Assembly: GCF_001447995.1 (NCBI RefSeq)
Contig: NZ_LDPE01000002.1
Coordinates: 310,001-374,000, forward strand
Length of the DNA: 64,000 bases
Origin: Maribacter dokdonensis DSW-8
GTDB lineage: Bacteria; Bacteroidota; Bacteroidia; Flavobacteriales; Flavobacteriaceae
Reading direction: 5' to 3'
Position 1 is the first letter of the stretch; every line of letters begins with the position of its first letter. Below are positions 58,896 to 64,000 of this stretch, one piece after another. The position numbers and the translations under genes were made by a program. A model generated the notes under the pieces. It saw only the letters and a program-made list of their open reading frames with translations. It was not told the origin of the DNA and did not search any database.

Positions 58896-60692
58896 CTAAT
58901 CGTTTAGTTTTAATACGGCCATAAATGCTTCTTGTGGTATTTCAACATTACCCACTTGGCGCATACGCTTTTTACCTTTCTTCTGCTTTTCTAGAAGCTT
59001 TCTTTTACGAGAGATATCTCCACCATAACATTTAGCTGTTACGTCTTTACGTAAGGCCTTGATCGTTTCTCTGGAAATAATCTTTGAACCAATTGCTGCT
59101 TGAATTGGAATATCAAACTGTTGTCTTGGTATTAGCTCCTTTAATTTTTCGCACATCTTTTTACCAATTGTGGTAGCACTATCAAAATGTATTAAAGCGG
59201 ACAATGCATCTACGGTTTGCGAATTCAAAAGAATATCTACACGAACCAGTTTAGATTCACGCATACCTATTGGTGTATAATCAAAAGAAGCATATCCTTT
59301 TGACACTGTTTTAAGGCGGTCATAGAAATCAAATACTATTTCTGCCAAAGGCATATCAAAATTAAGTTCAACACGTTCCGTTGTCAAATAAGTTTGGTTG
59401 GTAATCTGCCCTCTTTTTTCAATACAAAGAGACATAACATTACCCACAAAATCAGACTTGGTAATAATGGTTGCTTTAATATATGGTTCTTCTACACGAT
59501 CTATGGTAGATGGATCTGGTAGATCGCTTGGGTTGTTAACAATTAACGGAACTTCTGGGTCTTTTCTAGTAAACGCATGGTAGCTAACGTTTGGTACCGT
59601 AGTAATTACGGTCATATCAAACTCACGCTCTAAACGCTCTTGAATAATCTCCATGTGCAGCATTCCTAAGAATCCACAACGAAAACCAAATCCAAGTGCA
59701 GCACTACTCTCAGCCGCAAATACTAAAGAGGCATCGTTAAGTTGTAATTTCTCCATTGAAGAACGTAGCTCCTCAAAATCTTCGGTGTCTACAGGATATA
59801 TACCTGCGAATACCATTGGTTTTACATCTTCAAAACCACCTATAGCATTTTTTGTTGGGTTTGCAGAGTCTGTAATGGTATCACCAACCTTTACTTCACG
59901 GGCATCTTTTATACCTGTAATCAAGTATCCTACATCACCAGTGTTTATTTCCTTTTTTGGGTGCTGGGTCAATTTTAAGGTACCTACCTCATCTGCAAAG
60001 TAACTTTTATCGGTTGCAACGAACTTTATTTTTTGTCCTTTTTTAATAGAACCGTTAACGACCCTAAAGTAAGTTTCTACCCCTCTGAACGGATTGTAAA
60101 CAGAATCGAACACCAAAGCTTGTAAGGCTTCATCAGAATTGCCTTTAGGGGCAGGAATTCTTTCAATGATTGCACTTAAAATTTCTTCTATACCAATGCC
60201 CGTTTTTGCAGAGGCGGGTATAACCTCTTCTGCCTTACAACCTAATAGGTCAACAATATCATCGGTAACCTCTTCTGGATTGGCACTCGGTAAATCTACT
60301 TTATTCAATACCGGTATTATTTCCAGATCGTTCTCTAGTGCAAGGTATAAGTTAGAAATAGTTTGTGCCTGTATACTTTGTGCAGCATCTACTACTAACA
60401 ATGCGCCTTCACAAGCTGCTATAGATCTAGAAACTTCATAAGAGAAATCTACGTGACCAGGGGTATCTATTAAGTTCAGTATATATTTTTCGCCTTTATA
60501 GATATAATCCATCTGTATGGCGTGGCTTTTTATGGTAATACCACGTTCTCTTTCAAGATCCATACTATCTAGTAGCTGTTCCTTTTTTTCTCGATCGGTA
60601 ACAGATCCCGTATATTCCAATAACCTATCTGCCAAGGTACTTTTACCGTGGTCAATATGTGCAATAATGCAGAAGTTTCTAATGTTTTTCAT
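58896..60692 (-). CDS. lepA: Elongation factor 4 (back-translocase)
   Basis: 598-residue translational GTPase. G1 in [20 protein letters not shown] (from residue ~9), G2 in [15 protein letters not shown]3 in [15 protein letters not shown]4 in [15 protein letters not shown]. The EF4-specific C terminus is present ([38 protein letters not shown]). Length is as expected. It acts on stalled ribosomes or in initiation-complex biogenesis. A minus-strand -7 box (60757-60764) lies 65 bases upstream. Confidence 0.97.
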   Translation of the reverse strand: MKNIRNFCIIAHIDHGKSTLADRLLEYTGSVTDREKKEQLLDSMDLERERGITIKSHAIQMDYIYKGEKYILNLIDTPGHVDFSYEVSRSIAACEGALLVVDAAQSIQAQTISNLYLALENDLEIIPVLNKVDLPSANPEEVTDDIVDLLGCKAEEVIPASAKTGIGIEEILSAIIERIPAPKGNSDEALQALVFDSVYNPFRGVETYFRVVNGSIKKGQKIKFVATDKSYFADEVGTLKLTQHPKKEINTGDVGYLITGIKDAREVKVGDTITDSANPTKNAIGGFEDVKPMVFAGIYPVDTEDFEELRSSMEKLQLNDASLVFAAESSAALGFGFRCGFLGMLHMEIIQERLEREFDMTVITTVPNVSYHAFTRKDPEVPLIVNNPSDLPDPSTIDRVEEPYIKATIITKSDFVGNVMSLCIEKRGQITNQTYLTTERVELNFDMPLAEIVFDFYDRLKTVSKGYASFDYTPIGMRESKLVRVDILLNSQTVDALSALIHFDSATTIGKKMCEKLKELIPRQQFDIPIQAAIGSKIISRETIKALRKDVTAKCYGGDISRKRKLLEKQKKGKKRMRQVGNVEIPQEAFMAVLKLND

Positions 60693-60756
60693 AGCGGAAA
60701 CAGTAATATTGATGCTTTTTATACCATAAATTATACTCGGTACAAAAGAGCAATTG

Positions 60757-60764
60757 CAAATATA
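60757..60764 (-). promoter_or_regulatory. -7 promoter box of lepA
   Basis: Reads TATATTTG on the minus strand, a perfect TAnnTTTG. Confidence 0.55.
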
Positions 60765-60866
60765 ATCTAATTTATAGCGCTAAACTTTAGTGGGCTTACC
60801 TATTTATTTATTGTATTTATAACTTTGTATTACATATATTGTAAAGAATTACGACAATATTATATT

Positions 60867-60874
60867 TAGATTTG
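60867..60874 (+). promoter_or_regulatory. Possible -7 box overlapping the first start of the beta-barrel gene
   Basis: TAGATTTG matches TAnnTTTG but includes the TTG start at 60872. If it is the promoter, translation must begin at the in-frame TTG at 60896 instead. Confidence 0.4.
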
Positions 60875-63298
60875 ACAAAAAACCCCAAATTTCTGTTGAA
60901 ACCTCTACTTGTTATTTTTTGTTTTACGCTAGGCTTTTCACACTTTTCATATGGGCAAGGCTTTGAACTTAGCGGAGAAGTAAAAGACCAATACCAAGAA
61001 CCCGTTGCTTTTGCATCTGTTTTTCTTCTAACGGTTACAGATTCCACATTGGTAACAGGTACATCTGCAGATGAAAACGGAGCGTTTTTGTTCTCTAATA
61101 TTGCAGAAGGTCTATATTTTTTAAAAGCATCTTATATAGGTCAGGTTTCTGAGAATTTGCCTTTGGAAATTTTGAAGGATACTAAAATTGGGGCATTAAT
61201 TTTAGAACAAGAAGCTGAGCAATTGAACGAGGTAACCGTTACCAGTAATAAGCCCGTAGTCAAAAGAGAAGTAGATCGTATTGTTTTTAATGTAGAGAAT
61301 ACCGTAATCTCTCAGAATAGTTCATGGGATATTCTTAGGCAAACGCCCGGAGTACTTATGATGAATGATGAACTTAAAGTAAGAAACCAGGCTACTACCG
61401 TTTATATTAATGATAGAAAAGTTCAATTATCTTCAGATGAGGTCAAAAGTCTTTTAGAAAACTACCAAGGCGAGAATATTAAATCCGTTGAAGTAATACA
61501 TAATCCACCGGCTAGTTATGATGCCGAGGGGGGATCTATTTTAAATATTATTACCAGTAAAAATGTATCTATTGGTTATAAGGGAAATGTCAATGCCGGT
61601 TATACGCAAGGTGTGTTTCCCAAATATAATTTTGGTACCTCTCACTTTTACAAAACCAAAAGGTTAAACGTAAACGCCAGTTATAATTATGCACCCAAAA
61701 AGGAGTATAAAAACACGTTGAACAATACTAATTTTATGGGCGATAGTGGTATTGTTTCTGTTTGGGATACAGATTTTGACCAAGTAATACGTAGCAATAC
61801 ACATAGTGCAGGTTTAGTAATAGATTATGATTTTAACGATAAAAATGTACTAAGTTTTACAAGTAATGCCCTTATACAACCTAAGAGAGATGCAGATTTC
61901 TTTCAGGAAACTACCATTAAAGATGCATCTGGTGTTTTGGATTCCCTATTTACCACAAATAGTTTTTTAAGTGAAAGAAAGAACAATATTTCTGGCGACC
62001 TTACTTTTAAACATCAATTTAAGGATCAGGGTAATTTGACCGTAAACGCACATTACACGAATTTTGATTTAGATAGAAATCAAGATGTCAATTCTGACTA
62101 CTTTGAACCCAATGGATCATTTATTCGCGATTTTAACTTTTCTACGCTTGCCGATCAACAAATAGAAATTAAAACCGCTCAAATAGATTACAACGATTAC
62201 CTGGGCAGTGTCTTTTTTGAGACAGGAATCAAAAGTTCTTTTATAGACTCTAAAAGTAAACTAGATTATTTTTTGGAGAATAATGGTACCGAGTTTATTC
62301 CAAATTTATCCGATGATTACACATACGATGAAAGTGTGTATGCTGGTTATTTTAGCCTTTCTAAAGACTGGGAAAAATGGAGTGTAAAAACAGGATTACG
62401 TGCAGAACAAACAGAAAGTTCTGGGGTATCTGTAAATGTATCGACTATCAATGATCTTAGTTATTTTGAACTTTTTCCTTCTTTCTACCTATTACATAAC
62501 ATTAATGACAATCACAGCTTATCTTTTGATTATGCTAGAAAAGTACAACGCCCTAGGTATGAAGATTTAAATCCCTTTAGAACCTATATCAATGAACGTA
62601 CTTTTGAAGAAGGTAATCCTAATCTAATGCCTAGTTTTGGTCATAATTTTAATTTGAATTATACACTGAATCAGGAGTATTATTTTGATTTCTATTATCG
62701 AGATAATGGTAGGTATATCTCTACACTTACTTTTCAAGACAATGATAATTTCGTTTTAAGGGATATCACACAGAATGTATTGGAAAGTACTTCGTATGGG
62801 ATTGATTTTACCTATGGAAAATCCATTACCAACAATTGGTATTTGTATAGTTACATTTCACTGTTTCATGAAGATGAAACATTCATAGCCCTACAAAGCG
62901 ATGATTACTCTTTTAAGAATGAGTATAATGGGGCCTATATAGACTTAACCAATTACGTAACGCTTTCCAACGATGGTAGTTTTAAGGGGGAATTAGGTTT
63001 TGTATATTTATCAGGCTGGTTGCAGGGTTCTTATATTCAAGAAGAATCCACAAATTTAACAGTAGGTTTAAGAAAGTCTTTTTTCAATAATAGAGCGGTT
63101 TTAAGTGTAAGTGCCAATGACTTATTAGGTAATTACAATTCTTATGTTTCTTCGCAGTATCTGAATCAAGACAACAGATTTCTAACCGTTCCTGAAACCC
63201 AATATGTAAAGTTCGGCTTTACCTACAATTTTGGAAATTTCCGTTTAGAGGACAATCAAAGAAGCATAGACAAATTAGAACTGGACAGATTGGAGTAA
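60872..63298 (+). CDS. Outer-membrane beta-barrel family protein (TonB-receptor-like)
   Basis: 808 residues as read from the TTG at 60872; the alternative TTG at 60896 gives a tidy signal peptide (MKPLLVIFCFTLGFSHFSYG) and fits the overlapping -7 box better. A carboxypeptidase-regulatory-like domain (~30-110: QEPVAFASVFLLTVTDSTLV) is followed by a plug-like segment (DRIVFNVENTVISQNSSWDI, RQTPGVLMMNDELKVRN) and a long barrel of the OMP_b-brl_3 type (~215-800), ending YVKFGFTYNFG. It has no SusD partner, so it is not a classical polysaccharide-uptake pair. A paralogue follows immediately downstream. Confidence 0.88.
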   Translation: MTKNPKFLLKPLLVIFCFTLGFSHFSYGQGFELSGEVKDQYQEPVAFASVFLLTVTDSTLVTGTSADENGAFLFSNIAEGLYFLKASYIGQVSENLPLEILKDTKIGALILEQEAEQLNEVTVTSNKPVVKREVDRIVFNVENTVISQNSSWDILRQTPGVLMMNDELKVRNQATTVYINDRKVQLSSDEVKSLLENYQGENIKSVEVIHNPPASYDAEGGSILNIITSKNVSIGYKGNVNAGYTQGVFPKYNFGTSHFYKTKRLNVNASYNYAPKKEYKNTLNNTNFMGDSGIVSVWDTDFDQVIRSNTHSAGLVIDYDFNDKNVLSFTSNALIQPKRDADFFQETTIKDASGVLDSLFTTNSFLSERKNNISGDLTFKHQFKDQGNLTVNAHYTNFDLDRNQDVNSDYFEPNGSFIRDFNFSTLADQQIEIKTAQIDYNDYLGSVFFETGIKSSFIDSKSKLDYFLENNGTEFIPNLSDDYTYDESVYAGYFSLSKDWEKWSVKTGLRAEQTESSGVSVNVSTINDLSYFELFPSFYLLHNINDNHSLSFDYARKVQRPRYEDLNPFRTYINERTFEEGNPNLMPSFGHNFNLNYTLNQEYYFDFYYRDNGRYISTLTFQDNDNFVLRDITQNVLESTSYGIDFTYGKSITNNWYLYSYISLFHEDETFIALQSDDYSFKNEYNGAYIDLTNYVTLSNDGSFKGELGFVYLSGWLQGSYIQEESTNLTVGLRKSFFNNRAVLSVSANDLLGNYNSYVSSQYLNQDNRFLTVPETQYVKFGFTYNFGNFRLEDNQRSIDKLELDRLE

Positions 63299-63325
63299 GA
63301 TAAAATGTTAACTATCAGCATCTTA
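63296..63325 (+). terminator. Weak terminator after the first beta-barrel gene
   Basis: TAAGAT/ATCTTA stem with a long loop followed by a seven-T run, 110 bases before the next start. Weak stem, so tentative. Confidence 0.4.
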
Positions 63326-63409
63326 TTTTTTTGTTAAGAAAATATTAAGAGCACTGTAAGATAATTCAATTTTACTTTCCTACATTTAGTTAGAATTACC
63401 GCTTATTAA

Positions 63410-64000
63410 ATGATTAGGAGTACTTATTTAACGGTTATATTTTTTCTTACGTTTTCTTTAGCGTTTGCACAAGATTTTACCATCAACGGTTTGGTCGTAG
63501 ACGAGAGCAATACTCCCGTTGTTTTGGCCAATGTAATCTTGTTGAGTGAAGAAGGTGAATTCATTAAAGGTACGGTTACCGATGATCAAGGAGCTTATGA
63601 AATTAAGTCCGTCACCACTGGCAACTACCGTATAGTAGCTAGTTATATAGCAAATACCGTAGAAAGTGAAATTCTTTCCATAACCGGTAGTATTGAGATG
63701 CCACCACTTGTTCTTCAAAGCGCTCAAGAATTAGATGAGGTCGTAGTAACCCAGAACAAACCAAAATTAGAACAATTGGCAGATCGTCATATTTTCAACG
63801 TTGAAAACACGGCAATTTCTGATGGCGTTATTTGGGATGTTTTAAAGCGTACACCAGGCGTAATGGTAATGAATAATCGCTTGTATGTAAATGGTAGTTC
63901 TAAGGTAAATATTATGATCAATGGTAAGCTGGTCAACTTACCGGAAGAGGATATTATCAATTTACTTAGCGGTAGTTCTGCAAGTAATGTACAATCTATA
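63410..64000 (+). CDS. Outer-membrane beta-barrel family protein, partial (paralogue of the preceding gene)
   Basis: 197 codons from an ATG at 63410, open at the right edge. Signal peptide ~1-21 (STYLTVIFFLTFSLAFAQ). A carboxypeptidase-like regulatory domain (INGLVVDESNTPVVLANVIL) and plug segment (HIFNVENTAISDGVIWDVLK, RTPGVMVMNNRLYVNGSSKV) align end to end with the same parts of the gene at 60872 (RIVFNVENTVISQNSSWDI, RQTPGVLMMNDELKVRN). The barrel is outside the window. A tandem duplication is the simplest explanation. Confidence 0.85.
   Translation, partial: MIRSTYLTVIFFLTFSLAFAQDFTINGLVVDESNTPVVLANVILLSEEGEFIKGTVTDDQGAYEIKSVTTGNYRIVASYIANTVESEILSITGSIEMPPLVLQSAQELDEVVVTQNKPKLEQLADRHIFNVENTAISDGVIWDVLKRTPGVMVMNNRLYVNGSSKVNIMINGKLVNLPEEDIINLLSGSSASNVQSI

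Overview
The window is chromosomal DNA from a marine-type member of Flavobacteriaceae (Bacteroidota). The evidence is its low GC content, TAnnTTTG-type -7 promoter boxes, type IX secretion (T9SS) cargo with a gliding-motility C-terminal sorting domain, a PorP/SprF protein, OMP_b-brl_3 outer-membrane proteins, DUF4175 and S41/S8/S10/M1 secreted peptidases. I cannot name the species. No rRNA, tRNA, CRISPR array, insertion sequence or prophage is visible.

Region by region. (1) 1-8476 (-): about 2,825 codons of a giant SprB-like adhesin, open at the left edge. (2) 8477-9508: a long spacer. (3) 9509-10514 (+): a methyltransferase and an overlapping small winged-helix-like protein. (4) 10807-15238 (-): a two-gene T9SS module, an adhesin with a type B sorting domain followed by PorP/SprF carrying two SPOR-like repeats. 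(5) 15465-25272: glnS, an SPFH protein, a VOC protein, katG, a PepSY protein, rlmF, an ACT protein and gltX. (6) 25454-32867 (+): DUF4175-ybeY-mnmG as a tight operon, then a methyltransferase and an OmpH/Skp-like lipoprotein. Two perfect parS palindromes flank mnmG. (7) 32912-36559 (-): a LysE-type exporter, a DUF2807 protein and rnr. (8) 36560-37200: an AT-rich spacer where + strand base skew appears to change sign; I propose it as an oriC candidate. (9) 37207-42002: rpiB, GNAT, a small unknown, an orphan C5 DNA methyltransferase, an NlpC/P60 lipoprotein and a secreted unknown. (10) 42108-51168: mostly exported hydrolases (S10, DUF1080, S41, M1, S8, MBL) plus rnpA. (11) 51304-56272 (-): a CHASE/multi-PAS histidine kinase with a single-domain response regulator. 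(12) 56909-64000: a cation/proton antiporter, lepA and two paralogous outer-membrane beta-barrel proteins, the second cut by the right edge.

The most notable signal is a shared upstream architecture at the two adhesin loci. Each has a direct repeat of ACAAC-type half-sites with a 21-bp period. In both, the next element is an identical ATATTTGT box exactly 21 bp further on, about 70 nt before the start codon. The layout resembles LytTR-family regulator sites and would co-regulate the giant adhesin with the adhesin-PorP/SprF pair. A third, cleaner copy of the repeat lies in front of rpiB, inside the candidate origin spacer. The giant adhesin also contains two long colinear copies of a block of SprB repeats, one carrying an in-frame insertion of about 609 bp that encodes a lectin-like module.

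Start codons were chosen from translation and -7 boxes. Where a -7 box overlaps a possible upstream start (glnS, rlmF, gltX), I used the downstream ATG.
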